Shown here: piece by piece, positions 9,324-21,487 of the stretch
Layout: each line of letters opens with the position of its first letter
Position numbering within the stretch: position 1 is the stretch's first letter
DNA from: Planctomycetota bacterium
GTDB lineage: Bacteria > Planctomycetota > Planctomycetia > Pirellulales > UBA1268
Direction: 5' to 3'
Length of the DNA stretch: 47,251 nt
NCBI GenBank assembly: GCA_016872555.1
Contig: VGZO01000033.1
Coordinates: 1 to 47,251, forward strand
Translations under genes and position numbers: made by a program
Notes under the pieces: generated by a model
The model's database searches: none
Told to the model about the DNA's origin: nothing
Seen by the model: the letters and a program-made list of their open reading frames with translations, nothing else

Positions 9324-9776
9324 ATGTCGTCGCTGATCAACTTCTTCCTCGGCCTGATGCTGGTCCTGACGTCGCTGTTCCTGATCCTGCTGGTCCTCAT
9401 CCAGCGCGGGCGCGGCGGCGGGCTGGCCGGGGCGTTCGGCGGCGCCGGTGGGCAGAGCGCCTTCGGAACCAAGGCCGGCGACGTGTTCACGAAGATCACC
9501 GTCGGCGTGGCGACGTTCTGGATCGTGCTCTGCATCCTCGCGCTCAACATCCTCGGCCGCCGGCAGTCGCTCATCAGCTCCAACCTCGGCGGAGCCGCAC
9601 CGGCTGCCACGCAGGCGGCTCCGGCCGATGGCACACCGGCGGCAGCGCCCGGTGCCTCCCTCCCCGCCGCGCCGGCGGCCGGTGAGCCAGGGTCCGCCGC
9701 GCCGGCCGCGACTGCAGCCCCGGGTGGCGAGGCGGCTCCCGCCGCGGAAGCCCAGCCCGCCGCGCCGGCCCCATGA
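9324..9776 (+). CDS. secG: preprotein translocase subunit SecG with long Ala/Pro tail
   Basis: The product has 150 residues. Residues about 1-25 form the first membrane helix ([20 protein letters not shown]), followed by the cytoplasmic loop with the SecG-typical [10 protein letters not shown] and a second helix around 60-80. The remaining 70 or so residues are low-complexity Ala/Pro/Gly, which makes it about twice the usual SecG core length. SecG assists SecYE in protein export across the inner membrane. The ATG at 9324 was chosen because the first membrane helix begins four residues later and CTGGAG precedes it. Confidence 0.88.
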   Translation: MSSLINFFLGLMLVLTSLFLILLVLIQRGRGGGLAGAFGGAGGQSAFGTKAGDVFTKITVGVATFWIVLCILALNILGRRQSLISSNLGGAAPAATQAAPADGTPAAAPGASLPAAPAAGEPGSAAPAATAAPGGEAAPAAEAQPAAPAP

Positions 9777-9854
9777 TGCCCTGTTCGATGCCGTCGCACG
9801 GTGCCGCGTTCTCGGTCGTCACCGGCCCCTTCCCCGCCCCCTGAGCCGGTCACG

Positions 9855-10736
9855 ATGCCGACGAGCATGACCGGATGCGGCGACGCGGTGGCCAGCGACG
9901 GCGGCAACACCTGCCGCATCGAAGTCCGGGTCGTCAACAACCGGTTCTTCAAGCTCGCCCTGCGGACGCGCGAAGGCTACGCCGCGCTCGAGGCGACGAT
10001 CGAGGCGGAGGTCCGCAAGCGGATCCGCCGCGGCGCCGTGCAGGTGACGCTCGATCTCGATGGCCCGCAGGCGCTGGCCCGGCGGCGGCTCGACTGCGCC
10101 CAGTTGGCCGCCTACCTCGACGACCTCGAGCACTTCTGCAGCCAGCGCGACCTGCCCGTGCCGCGCGACGTCGGCGGGCTCCTGTCGCTGCCCGGGATCC
10201 TCGTCGAGGACTGGCCGGGGCAGGAGTCGCTCCAGACCCTGTGGCCACTCGTGTCGCGGGTGCTGGCTGCGGCTCTCGACAAGGTCGACGCCATGCGTCG
10301 CCGCGAGGGGGAAACGCTGGCCCGCGACCTCGAGGCCTGCTGCGCCGAGATCCGGGGGCTGGGAAACGGGATCGCCGGCCGGTCGGCGGCGCTCCTTGAC
10401 GAGCACCGGCTGCGGCTCCGCGACCGGATCAGTCGGGCGGTCGCCGGCCTCGGCGTCACGATCGCCGACGGCGACCTGGCCCGCGAGATCGCCCTGCTGG
10501 CCGATCGCAGCGACATCGCCGAGGAGCTGGTCCGGCTCGACAGCCATCTCTCCCAGTTCGTCCGGCTGCTCGCCGACGAATCCCCCGGGCGGCAGCTCGA
10601 TTTCCTCTCGCAGGAATTGGCCCGGGAGGCCAACACGATCGGGTCGAAATCGGCCGACGTCGCCGTCGCCCACGCCGTCGTCGAGATCAAGACCCGGGTC
10701 GAACGGCTCCGCGAACAGGTCCAGAATCTGGAGTGA
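9855..10736 (+). CDS. yicC: YicC family endoribonuclease/adaptor protein
   Basis: The 293-residue product starts MPTSMTGCGDA, matching the family signature (I)xSMTGFG. It carries the later conserved EVRVVNNRFF, the RVAxL-like stretch and the C-terminal DUF1732 segment (GRQLDFLSQELAREANTIGSKS). YicC proteins are ribonuclease-associated factors; E. coli YicC affects decay of the small RNA RyhB. The gene is placed just before gmk and rpoZ, an order conserved in many bacteria, which supports the assignment. The ATG at 9855 gives the N-terminal family signature; an ATG at 9867 would remove it. Confidence 0.92.
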   Translation: MPTSMTGCGDAVASDGGNTCRIEVRVVNNRFFKLALRTREGYAALEATIEAEVRKRIRRGAVQVTLDLDGPQALARRRLDCAQLAAYLDDLEHFCSQRDLPVPRDVGGLLSLPGILVEDWPGQESLQTLWPLVSRVLAAALDKVDAMRRREGETLARDLEACCAEIRGLGNGIAGRSAALLDEHRLRLRDRISRAVAGLGVTIADGDLAREIALLADRSDIAEELVRLDSHLSQFVRLLADESPGRQLDFLSQELAREANTIGSKSADVAVAHAVVEIKTRVERLREQVQNLE

Positions 10737-10784
10737 ACGGGGCCGGCGGTGGTCGGCCGCGACGCCGTGCTGTACAACGCAGCG

Positions 10785-11486
10785 ATGGATCAGCCGAGCG
10801 CTGCACCGCATGGCCGTCTGGTGGTCATCTCCGGTCCGTCCGGGGTGGGCAAATCGACCCTCCTGCGGATGCTTCTCGAGCGCGCCTCGGCGCTCGTGCC
10901 GAGTGTCTCGGCCACGACCCGCCCCCCCCGAAAGGGCGAGAGCGACGGCGTCGATTACCACTTCCTCTCCGCGGAGGAGTTCGAGCGCCGGCGTCAGGCG
11001 GGGGAGTTCCTCGAGTGCTGCCGCGTCTACGGCCGGCAACACTGGTACGGGACGCTCGTCGACGAGGTCGTCCCCCGGCTGGCGGCCGGGGCGTGGGTCG
11101 TCCTCGAGATCGACGTCGAAGGTACACTGTCAATCGTCGATCGGTTTCCCGACGCGGTGACGATCTTCGTCGCCCCGCCGGAGCGGGCCGACCTCGAACG
11201 ACGGCTCCAGCGCCGCGGGACGGAAACCCCCGAGGCCATGGCCCGCCGGCTCGAGGTGGCCCACCGGGAACTGGACCAGGCCGACCGCTACCGCCACCGC
11301 GTCGTCAACGACGAGTCGTCCCGGGCCGTCGACGAGATCATCGCCATCCTCGAAGACGCCGGCCTCCGCTCCCCGCATGCCGCTGCCAGCCTGACCTCCG
11401 CCGACCTGCCTGCCGCGACCGACGTCCGGCGTGCCCCGCCATCGTCGCGCCCCGCGTTCGACACCGCCCCCCGATCGTCTCCCTGA
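10785..11486 (+). CDS. gmk: guanylate kinase
   Basis: The product has 233 residues, longer than the usual 200-210 because of a disordered C-terminal extension of about 40 residues. The P-loop GPSGVGKST lies at 17-25. The GMP-binding segment follows (SATTRPPRKGESDGVDYHF), then the EIDV strand and the lid Arg residues. It phosphorylates GMP to GDP. The start at 10785 places the P-loop at its usual distance; an in-frame upstream GTG/ATG region has no family similarity. It lies between yicC and rpoZ. Confidence 0.95.
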   Translation: MDQPSAAPHGRLVVISGPSGVGKSTLLRMLLERASALVPSVSATTRPPRKGESDGVDYHFLSAEEFERRRQAGEFLECCRVYGRQHWYGTLVDEVVPRLAAGAWVVLEIDVEGTLSIVDRFPDAVTIFVAPPERADLERRLQRRGTETPEAMARRLEVAHRELDQADRYRHRVVNDESSRAVDEIIAILEDAGLRSPHAAASLTSADLPAATDVRRAPPSSRPAFDTAPRSSP

Positions 11487-11548
11487 CCCGTCACCAGCCG
11501 TTCGACGTGCTCGACGCCGACTGGATCCCGTTTGGATGGAGTGCACCC

Positions 11549-11809
11549 ATGATCGATGACCTGCGCGAGGAAGAGATCGTCAACAAGGTCGGCGGGCGGT
11601 TCAAACTGTCGACGCTGATCCAGAAGCGCCTCGTGGCGCTCAACGCCGGGGGCCGGCCGCTGGTCGACATCGACAGCGACGACAAGATGCAGATCGTCAT
11701 CGAGGAGATCAAACAGGACAAGATCTACCTCGACACGTCGTCCAACCTCCGGATCACCGGAGAGTCGCCCGAGGCCGGCGGACCGCTCGACTTCACCGCC
11801 GAGCTGTGA
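11549..11809 (+). CDS. rpoZ: RNA polymerase omega subunit
   Basis: This 86-residue protein resembles omega: the segment VNKVGGRFKLSTLIQKRLVAL has the conserved Arg/Leu pattern and is followed by the GGRPLVDI turn. Omega promotes assembly of RNA polymerase. The position directly after gmk matches the gmk-rpoZ order seen across bacteria and strengthens a call that rests on a short protein. The ATG at 11549 is preceded by GGAGTG (11538-11543). Confidence 0.88.
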   Translation: MIDDLREEEIVNKVGGRFKLSTLIQKRLVALNAGGRPLVDIDSDDKMQIVIEEIKQDKIYLDTSSNLRITGESPEAGGPLDFTAEL

Positions 11810-11851
11810 CCGAAGGGACTTCCCCGGCCCCGCCCTGACGCACCGACGCCC

Positions 11852-12463
11852 ATGGCTCAATCACCGGACTCCGACCCGGCGTGCGGCACGGCGGCCGGCG
11901 CCCACCTGGCGGGGCGGGAGATCATCGTCGGCGTGGCGGGGGGCATCGCGGCCTACAAGGCGGCGGTCCTCACCAGCCAGCTCGTCCAGGCCGGAGCCGG
12001 TGTCACGGCGGTGCTCACGCCGGCGGCGCGGCGATTCGTCGGCACGGCGACCTTCGCGGCGCTCACCGGCCGCCCGGTGGCGACGCGCGTCTTCGACCCG
12101 CAGCGCTTTCCGCTCGGCGCCCACATCGAACTGGCCGAGCGGGCCGATGCGGTCGTGGTCGCCCCCGCCTCGGCCGACCTTTTGGCGCGGATGGCCGCCG
12201 GGATCGCCGACGACCTGCTCGCGACGCTGCTGCTGTGCGCCGAGTGCCCGGTGCTCGTCGCCCCGGCGATGAACGCCGCGATGTGGGCCAAGCCGGCGGT
12301 GCAGCGGAACGTCGGGCGCGTCGCGGCCGACGGGGCCGTCGTCGTGCCGCCGGGTGTCGGCTGGCTGTCGTGCCGCAAGCAGGGGGCGGGGCGGATGGCG
12401 GAGCCCACCGAGATCGCCGCCGCCCTGGCGGCGGCCCTCGCGGGCCGACCGCGCCGTCCCTGA
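11852..12463 (+). CDS. coaC: phosphopantothenoylcysteine decarboxylase (stand-alone CoaC)
   Basis: The 203-residue flavoprotein carries the family's features in order: the FMN-binding GVAGGIAAYKA, the active-site His in GAHIELAERADAVVVAPAS, the PAMNAAMW motif, and the substrate flap with its Cys (GWLSCRKQGAGRM). It decarboxylates 4'-phosphopantothenoyl-cysteine in CoA synthesis. In most bacteria it is fused to CoaB; here the frame ends after the flavoprotein domain and CoaB is a separate gene starting 14 nt later. Confidence 0.93.
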   Translation: MAQSPDSDPACGTAAGAHLAGREIIVGVAGGIAAYKAAVLTSQLVQAGAGVTAVLTPAARRFVGTATFAALTGRPVATRVFDPQRFPLGAHIELAERADAVVVAPASADLLARMAAGIADDLLATLLLCAECPVLVAPAMNAAMWAKPAVQRNVGRVAADGAVVVPPGVGWLSCRKQGAGRMAEPTEIAAALAAALAGRPRRP

Positions 12464-12477
12464 CCGGCGAGGCGACG

Positions 12478-13119
12478 ATGGCCCGCGTGCTGATCACCTC
12501 CGGCCCGACCCGCGCCTACCTCGACGACGTCCGCTTCCTCACCAACGCCTCGAGCGGACGGATGGGGGCCGCCGTCGCCGCCGCGGCGCTCGCCGCCGGC
12601 CATCGCGTCACCGTCGTCTCCGGCCCGGTATCCGTCCGCTATCCGGCCGCGGCACGGGTCGTGCGGGTCACGACCACCGCCGAGATGCTCGCTGCGGGGC
12701 TCGAGGCCCTCCCCGACGTCGACGGCGTGATCGCGGTCGCGGCACCCTGCGACTTCCAGCCGGTCGAGCGGCAGCCGGGGAAGATCCCGCGCTCGGGCGC
12801 CGGCCTCTCCGTCGCACTCGAGCCGACCGTCGACGTCGTCGCCACGCTGGCCACGCGCGCCGCGGCCGGGCAGTGGTTCGTGGCCTTCGCGCTCGAGGTC
12901 GGCGCCGACCCGCGGCGCGCGGTGGCGAAGGTCGTCGCCAAACGCTGCGACCTGATCGTCTGCAACGACCTGCCGGCGCTCGAGGCGGCGCGGACCGCCG
13001 TCGCCGTCTACGACAGGACCGGCGCGTGCCTCGGGCGGCGCCAGGGGGCCAAGGCGACGGTCGCCCGCTGGCTGGTGGCGCTCGTCGGCGAACGGCTCGG
13101 CGCCGGCCGGCGGCGCTGA
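12478..13119 (+). CDS. coaB: phosphopantothenate-cysteine ligase (stand-alone CoaB)
   Basis: The 213-residue product begins MARVLITSGPTRAYLDDVR and has the CoaB nucleotide-binding start TSGPT, the NASSGRMG motif, VIAVAAPCDFQP (the family's AAVADYRP region) and DLIVCND. Near the end is GAKATVARWL with the conserved Lys. It joins cysteine to 4'-phosphopantothenate using CTP or ATP. The distance of 14 nt from coaC and the same strand imply translation from one message. The two enzymes are usually one polypeptide (Dfp). Confidence 0.92.
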   Translation: MARVLITSGPTRAYLDDVRFLTNASSGRMGAAVAAAALAAGHRVTVVSGPVSVRYPAAARVVRVTTTAEMLAAGLEALPDVDGVIAVAAPCDFQPVERQPGKIPRSGAGLSVALEPTVDVVATLATRAAAGQWFVAFALEVGADPRRAVAKVVAKRCDLIVCNDLPALEAARTAVAVYDRTGACLGRRQGAKATVARWLVALVGERLGAGRRR

Positions 13120-13145
13120 CGACCGGGAGCGAAAGGGGGTATAGT
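13116..13145 (+). promoter_or_regulatory. candidate promoter for argC-argJ
   Basis: CTGACG (13116-13121) and TATAGT (13140-13145) are separated by 18 nt. The -10 hexamer matches TATAAT at five of six positions and the -35 matches TTGACA at four. It overlaps the coaB stop codon and lies 35 nt before the argC ATG. Confidence 0.45.
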
Positions 13146-13179
13146 CTCACTCCCTTTTCCCCAGCCCGCGGTGCGCACG

Positions 13180-14199
13180 ATGGCCAGCCCCGTTCCCGTC
13201 GCGATCCTCGGAGCCACCGGCTACACGGCCCTCGAGCTGATCAAACTCCTCCTCCGCCACCCCCACGCGCGGATCGTGGCCGTCACCAGCCGCCAGGAGG
13301 GGAAGCCGCCGATCGCCAGCGTCCACCCCTCCCTCGTCGGCAGGCTCGACCTGGCGCTCGAGGACCTCGACCCCGAAGCGGTCGCCGCCCGTGCCGCCTG
13401 CGTGTTCAGCTGCCTGCCCCACGCGGCCAGCGCCGAGGTCGTGGCGCGGGTCGTCGCCGCCGGGGCGCGGGTCGTCGATTTCAGCGCCGACTACCGTCTC
13501 GACGACGAACCCACCTACCGCGAGTGGTACGGCCACACCCATCCCGACCCCACGCGCCTCGGCACGACCGTCTACGGCCTGCCCGAACTGTTTCGTGCGG
13601 CGATCCCGGCGGCGCCGCTCGTGGCCAACCCGGGGTGCTACGCGACGGCGGCGATCGTCCCCCTCGCGGCGCTCCTCGCCAGCGGCAGGTTCCACGACGA
13701 CGACATCATCGTCGACGCCAAGAGCGGCGTCAGCGGTGCCGGGCGGTCGCCGAAGCTGACGACGCACTTCCCCGAGTGCAACGAGAGCCTGTCGGCCTAC
13801 AACGTCGGCCGGCACCGCCACACGCCGGAGATGGAGCAGGTCGTCGCCCGCCACACCGGCCGGCGGCCGGAGCTGATCTTCACGCCGCAACTGGCGCCGA
13901 TGGACCGGGGGATCCTGGCCACGATCTACCTCAAGCCACGGGGGCCGATCACCGAGGCGGAAGCGTTCGCGATCCTCCGCGACGCCTACCGGGGCGAGCC
14001 GTTCATCCGCGTCGTCGACCACCTCCCCGCCACGAAAGACTGCGTCGGCACCAATTGCTGCGACGTCACGGTTCGCGTCGTCCGCGGCCGGGTGCTGGTG
14101 ATCAGCTGCCTCGACAACCTCGTCAAGGGGGCCAGCGGCGCCGCCGTGCAGAACTTCAACTGCATGTTCGGCTTCCCCGAGACGACGGCGCTGGAGTGA
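13180..14199 (+). CDS. argC: N-acetyl-gamma-glutamyl-phosphate reductase
   Basis: The 339-residue enzyme has the NADP-binding start AILGATGYTALELIKLL, the catalytic Cys153 in NPGCYATA, the KSGVSGAGR loop, and the C-terminal VISCLDNLVKGASGAAVQN. It reduces N-acetylglutamyl phosphate to the semialdehyde in arginine synthesis. ATG 13180 is preferred over an in-frame GTG at 13171; neither has a clear ribosome-binding site. argJ follows 43 nt later, so the two act in the same acetyl cycle and are probably cotranscribed. Confidence 0.95.
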   Translation: MASPVPVAILGATGYTALELIKLLLRHPHARIVAVTSRQEGKPPIASVHPSLVGRLDLALEDLDPEAVAARAACVFSCLPHAASAEVVARVVAAGARVVDFSADYRLDDEPTYREWYGHTHPDPTRLGTTVYGLPELFRAAIPAAPLVANPGCYATAAIVPLAALLASGRFHDDDIIVDAKSGVSGAGRSPKLTTHFPECNESLSAYNVGRHRHTPEMEQVVARHTGRRPELIFTPQLAPMDRGILATIYLKPRGPITEAEAFAILRDAYRGEPFIRVVDHLPATKDCVGTNCCDVTVRVVRGRVLVISCLDNLVKGASGAAVQNFNCMFGFPETTALE

Positions 14200-14242
14200 G
14201 CCGGCGGCGATTTCCCTCCCCTTTCCGCGACGGGCCCCTGCC

Positions 14243-15466
14243 ATGGCGATCACCGAAACGGCGGTCAAGCTCCCGATTCCGCGCGTGCCCCGCGGCTACC
14301 GGATGGCCGGCGTCCACGCCGGGCTGAAGCGCAATCCGACGCGCGAGGACGTGGCGCTGGTCGTGTCCGACCGGCCGGCGACCGCGGCCGGCGTCTACAC
14401 CACCAACCTCGTCCACGCGGCGCCGGTCGCGTTCGACCGGGCGCGGACACCCGGCACCGGGTTTCGCGCGATCGCCGTCAATTCCGGCAACGCCAACGCC
14501 TGCACCGGCACCCGCGGCCTCGACGACGCGCGGCGGATGGCGGCCGCGGCGGCGGCGCGGATCGGCGTCGACGAGGCGGGAGTCCTCGTGCTCTCGACCG
14601 GGATCATCGGCGAGTTCCTCCCCCTGGCGAAGATCACCGCCGGGATCGACGCCGTCGCCGAGCGCCTCGGCAGCGATGCCGAGGCGGCGGTGACGGCCGC
14701 CCGCGGGATGCTGACGACCGACACACGGCCGAAGTTCGCCGGCGCGACGTTCACCGCCGACGGCGTCGAGCAGACGCTGTTCGGCATGGCCAAGGGGGCG
14801 GCGATGATCGGACCGCGGCTGGCGACGATGCTCGGCGTCGTCCTCACCGACGCGGCCCTCGCCCCGGCCGACGCCCAGCGGCTCCTCGCGGCCGCCGCCG
14901 AGGTGACGTTCAACTGCGTCAGCGTCGACGGCCACACCAGCACCAACGACACCGTCCTCCTCCTCGCCAACGGCGCCGCCGGTGCGCCGCCGCTGGCCGG
15001 CGCCGCGCTCGAGGCGTTCGGCGGGGCGCTCGAGGGGGCCTGTGCGACGCTCGCCCGGGAGATCGCCGACGACGGCGAGGGGGCGACGCACGTCCTCCGG
15101 GTCGAGGTCCGTGGCTGCACCAGCCGCGACGACGCGCGGCGGATCGCACGGACCGTGGCCGACAGCCCGCTGGTGAAGACGGCGATCCACGGCGCCGACC
15201 CCAACTGGGGGCGGATCGTCTCGGCGGCGGGCTATTCCGGCGTCGTGTTCGATCCCGGACGGCTCACGCTCCACCTCAACGGCACGCTGCTGTTCCGCGA
15301 CGGGGCACCGGTGCCGTTCGACGGAGCAGCGGTGTCGGCGGCGATCCGTGCAGCGCGCGAGACGCTCATCGAGCTCGACCTCGACGACGGTCCCGGTGCC
15401 ATCCGCTTCTACTCCAGCGACCTGACGGCGGAGTACGTCCACCTCAATGCCGACTACCACACCTGA
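14243..15466 (+). CDS. argJ: glutamate N-acetyltransferase / N-acetylglutamate synthase
   Basis: This 407-residue ArgJ is made as a precursor that cleaves itself ahead of a Thr. The site is LATMLG with Thr195, preceded by the conserved MAKGAAMI. Other family marks are VNSGNANACTG, NCVSVDGHTSTND and GADPNWGR. It transfers acetyl from N-acetylornithine to glutamate, and bifunctional forms also use acetyl-CoA. Whether this one is bifunctional cannot be read. It follows argC in a likely two-gene unit. Confidence 0.95.
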   Translation: MAITETAVKLPIPRVPRGYRMAGVHAGLKRNPTREDVALVVSDRPATAAGVYTTNLVHAAPVAFDRARTPGTGFRAIAVNSGNANACTGTRGLDDARRMAAAAAARIGVDEAGVLVLSTGIIGEFLPLAKITAGIDAVAERLGSDAEAAVTAARGMLTTDTRPKFAGATFTADGVEQTLFGMAKGAAMIGPRLATMLGVVLTDAALAPADAQRLLAAAAEVTFNCVSVDGHTSTNDTVLLLANGAAGAPPLAGAALEAFGGALEGACATLAREIADDGEGATHVLRVEVRGCTSRDDARRIARTVADSPLVKTAIHGADPNWGRIVSAAGYSGVVFDPGRLTLHLNGTLLFRDGAPVPFDGAAVSAAIRAARETLIELDLDDGPGAIRFYSSDLTAEYVHLNADYHT

Positions 15467-15733
15467 CGGGTGCGCCGGCTGTTTCCGAGGGGGGAAAGGG
15501 CGTCGCCGGCGGACTGGCGGCTCCGGCGACTGCCGCCCGCCTTGACGGCCCCCGCCCGACACGGTTTCCTAACTGGTCTTGGAAACGGTTCTCGGTGCCC
15601 TGTTCCGAGAGGCCGACGGCGGGAGCACGACCGGCGTCGGCCCGGCCGACCTCCAACCGCGTCCTGCGGCGTGTCACGTCATCCACGGCCTGCTCACGGT
15701 TCGGCGCCCGGTTCCTGTCAGCGGACTCCCCCA

Positions 15734-16069
15734 ATGCTCTCGTCGATGATTCCATTTCCCGTCCGTCCGTCATCCACACCGGCGTGGACCGGTCCGTGCC
15801 CGACAGCGCTGCCCGCTCCCCGGCCGGCCGTGCAGCCGCTCCGGGCGGGAGACAACCCCGACGAAGAGGACGAGGACGACCTCGTCGACGACGAACCGCT
15901 CGCGCCGGACCAGCCGCTGGCCGACGAGGATTCCGCGTTCGAGGACTTCGACGACGAGTTCGACGACGACTTCGAGGAGGACGAGCACGACCCCGACTGG
16001 GACCACCCCGACGAGGGCGACGCGCCCCCGCCGCCCCCGCCGGCGAAGGGGCCGGGCAGGAAGAAGTGA
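15734..16069 (+). CDS. small acidic protein, unknown function
   Basis: The likely product is 111 residues starting MLSSMIPFP. Residues about 40-95 are extremely rich in Asp and Glu (for example FDDEFDDDFEEDEHD). A poly-Pro stretch and a short basic end (KGPGRKK) follow. No fold or domain was recognised; it looks disordered. The start is uncertain because the frame is open further upstream; 15734 was chosen as the first Met before the less biased part. The TPR gene begins 6 nt after its stop, suggesting cotranscription. The 267 nt before it contain no recognised gene. Confidence 0.6.
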   Translation: MLSSMIPFPVRPSSTPAWTGPCPTALPAPRPAVQPLRAGDNPDEEDEDDLVDDEPLAPDQPLADEDSAFEDFDDEFDDDFEEDEHDPDWDHPDEGDAPPPPPPAKGPGRKK

Positions 16070-16075
16070 GCCGGC

Positions 16076-16519
16076 ATGGCAACCCCCGAGGAACAGCGCG
16101 GTGAATCGCGTCGCGGTCCACTTCCGCGGCCGGACCAGCGTTCACGCGGCGCCGAGGGGGCGTGGTTCGGTCGCCTCGGTCAGCTCGACTTCGACATCGA
16201 CTTCCTCGAGCGTGTGATCGCCCGCAACGAGCGGGCGGTCGACGCCCTGCGGGCACTCGGCGAACTGGCCGCGCGCAAGGGGCTCACCGACAGGGCGGTC
16301 GAGATCGATCGTCAACTGGTGTGCTGCCTGCCACACGATCCGCTGGCCCGCTACAATCTCGGCTGCTCGCTGGCCGTCGCCGGCCGTGGCGACGAGGCGC
16401 TGGAGAGCCTCCGGACCGCGGTCGGGCTCGGCTACGCCGATCTCGACTTCATGCGCAACGATCCCGATCTGGCCTCGCTCCGCGACCGGCCGGAATTCCT
16501 CGGCCTTCTCCGGCCATAG
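16076..16519 (+). CDS. TPR-repeat protein
   Basis: The 147-residue protein has a basic, likely disordered N-terminus, then helix pairs with tetratricopeptide spacing. The clearest are residues about 54-85 (ALRALGELAARKGLTDRAVE) and about 88-120 (ARYNLGCSLAVAGRGDEALE), followed by a helix containing DPDLASLRDRPEF. That last motif recurs in bacterial TPR proteins. It is a protein-protein interaction scaffold; the partner is unknown. It lies 28 nt before the nucleoside phosphorylase gene. Confidence 0.8.
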   Translation: MATPEEQRGESRRGPLPRPDQRSRGAEGAWFGRLGQLDFDIDFLERVIARNERAVDALRALGELAARKGLTDRAVEIDRQLVCCLPHDPLARYNLGCSLAVAGRGDEALESLRTAVGLGYADLDFMRNDPDLASLRDRPEFLGLLRP

Positions 16520-16547
16520 CCCACCGCGCCGCGGGGGCCCGACACCG

Positions 16548-17384
16548 ATGCTCGACCTGTACGACAAGATCACCGACGCCTGCGGGGCGATCGGCTCGCG
16601 CTGGCCAGGCCGACCGGCCGTCGGCATCATTCTCGGCAGCGGCCTGGGGGCGGTCGCCGAGGCGATGACCGACGCGGTGCGGATCCCGTACGAGGAGATC
16701 CCGCACTTCGCCCGCTCGACCGCGCACGGCCACGCCGGCCAACTGGTCTGCGGCCTGCTCGACGGCGTGCCGGTGGTGGTCATGGAGGGGCGGATGCACG
16801 CCTACGAGGGCTATCCCCTCGCCCAGATCACCTTCCCCGTCCGCGTCCTCCACCGGCTCGGGGCGGGGCTGTTGATCGTGACCAACGCCTGCGGCGGTCT
16901 CAATCCGCAGTTCCGCACCGGCGACATCATGGTGATCGAGGACCACATCAACCTGATGAACGACAATCCGCTCGTCGGGATCAACGACGAGCGTCTCGGT
17001 CCGCGCTTCCCCGACATGTCGGCCCCCTACACGCCGCGGCTGATCGATGCGGCGCTGGGCGTGGCGCGGCGCGGCGATTTCGTCGCCCACCGCGGTGTGT
17101 ACGTCGCCGTCACCGGCCCGAACCTCGAGACCCGGGCGGAGTACCGGTTTCTCCGCGGGATCGGCGCCGACGTCGTCGGCATGTCGACCGTGCCCGAGGT
17201 GATCGTCGCGGTTCACGCCGGCCTCGAGGTCCTCGGCCTGTCGGTGGTCACCGACATGTGCCTCCCCGACGCGCTGGAGGTGGCGACGGTGGAGCGGATC
17301 CTCGCCGTCGCCCGCGGGGCGGAGCCCAAGCTCCGGGCGATCATCGGCGCTGCGGTCCAGTCCGCCGGCGCGGCCCGCCCCTAG
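16548..17384 (+). CDS. punA: purine nucleoside phosphorylase, trimeric type
   Basis: The product has 278 residues. Family marks are ILGSGLGAV near the start, the phosphate-binding [33 protein letters not shown] and [14 protein letters not shown], followed by [11 protein letters not shown]. It splits purine nucleosides such as inosine and guanosine with phosphate to free base and ribose 1-phosphate in salvage. The Glu in ETRAEY and the later substrate region (SVVTDM) are those of the trimeric inosine/guanosine class. It is 13 nt upstream of ileS. Confidence 0.93.
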   Translation: MLDLYDKITDACGAIGSRWPGRPAVGIILGSGLGAVAEAMTDAVRIPYEEIPHFARSTAHGHAGQLVCGLLDGVPVVVMEGRMHAYEGYPLAQITFPVRVLHRLGAGLLIVTNACGGLNPQFRTGDIMVIEDHINLMNDNPLVGINDERLGPRFPDMSAPYTPRLIDAALGVARRGDFVAHRGVYVAVTGPNLETRAEYRFLRGIGADVVGMSTVPEVIVAVHAGLEVLGLSVVTDMCLPDALEVATVERILAVARGAEPKLRAIIGAAVQSAGAARP

Positions 17385-17397
17385 GAGGCCGCCGCGC

Positions 17398-20834
<3,437 letters not shown>

Positions 20835-20838
<4 letters not shown>

Positions 20839-21434
20839 GCACCGCCGGGGAGCGGCCGCGCCTCGCCGTGCTCGTGTCCGGGTCCGGCCGGTCGCTGGCC
20901 AACCTCCTCGAGTGCTCCGCGGCCGGTTCACTACCGGCGCGGGTCGTGCTCGTCGTCGCCAGCCGGCCGGGGCTCGGCGCCGAGGCGGTCGCCCGCCGGC
21001 ACGGCGTCGAGGTCGCGGTCATCCCGCGCGACGGTGCTCTGGCCCGGGACTGGAGCGCGCGGGTATTTGGCGCCTGCCGTGATGCCGGGGCGACGCTGGT
21101 CGTCATGGCCGGCTGGCTCCACCTCCTGCCGATTCCCGCCGACTTCGCCAGCCGCACGATCAACATCCATCCGGCGCTCCTCCCCGCCTTCGGTGGCAAG
21201 GGCTTCCACGGCCTCCATGTCCACCGCGCCGTCCTCGCCCGCGGCTGCACCGTGTCGGGGTGCACGGTCCACCTCGTCGACGACGAATACGACCATGGGC
21301 GGATCCTCGTGCAGCGCACGGTCCCCGTTCTCGCCGACGACACGCCTGAGTCGCTCGCCGCCCGGGTGTTCGCCGCGGAATGCCGTGCCCTCCCCGAGGC
21401 GATCGGCCGGTTCGCCGCCGGGAGCCTGCCCTGA
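20835..21434 (+). CDS. purN: phosphoribosylglycinamide formyltransferase
   Basis: The product has 199 residues. It carries [14 protein letters not shown] at the start, the catalytic Asn110 and His112 in [10 protein letters not shown], and the second catalytic segment with Asp in [13 protein letters not shown]. It formylates GAR with 10-formyltetrahydrofolate in purine synthesis. ATG overlaps the ileS stop as ATGA, so translation is probably coupled to ileS, an unusual partner for a purine gene. The Gly-rich [11 protein letters not shown] segment follows the catalytic Asn as in PurN. Confidence 0.93.
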
Positions 21435-21487
21435 TCGATCGCGTCCCCGTCCCTCGTGTCCGTCTTCCACTTTTCCTGGAGAGAGCC

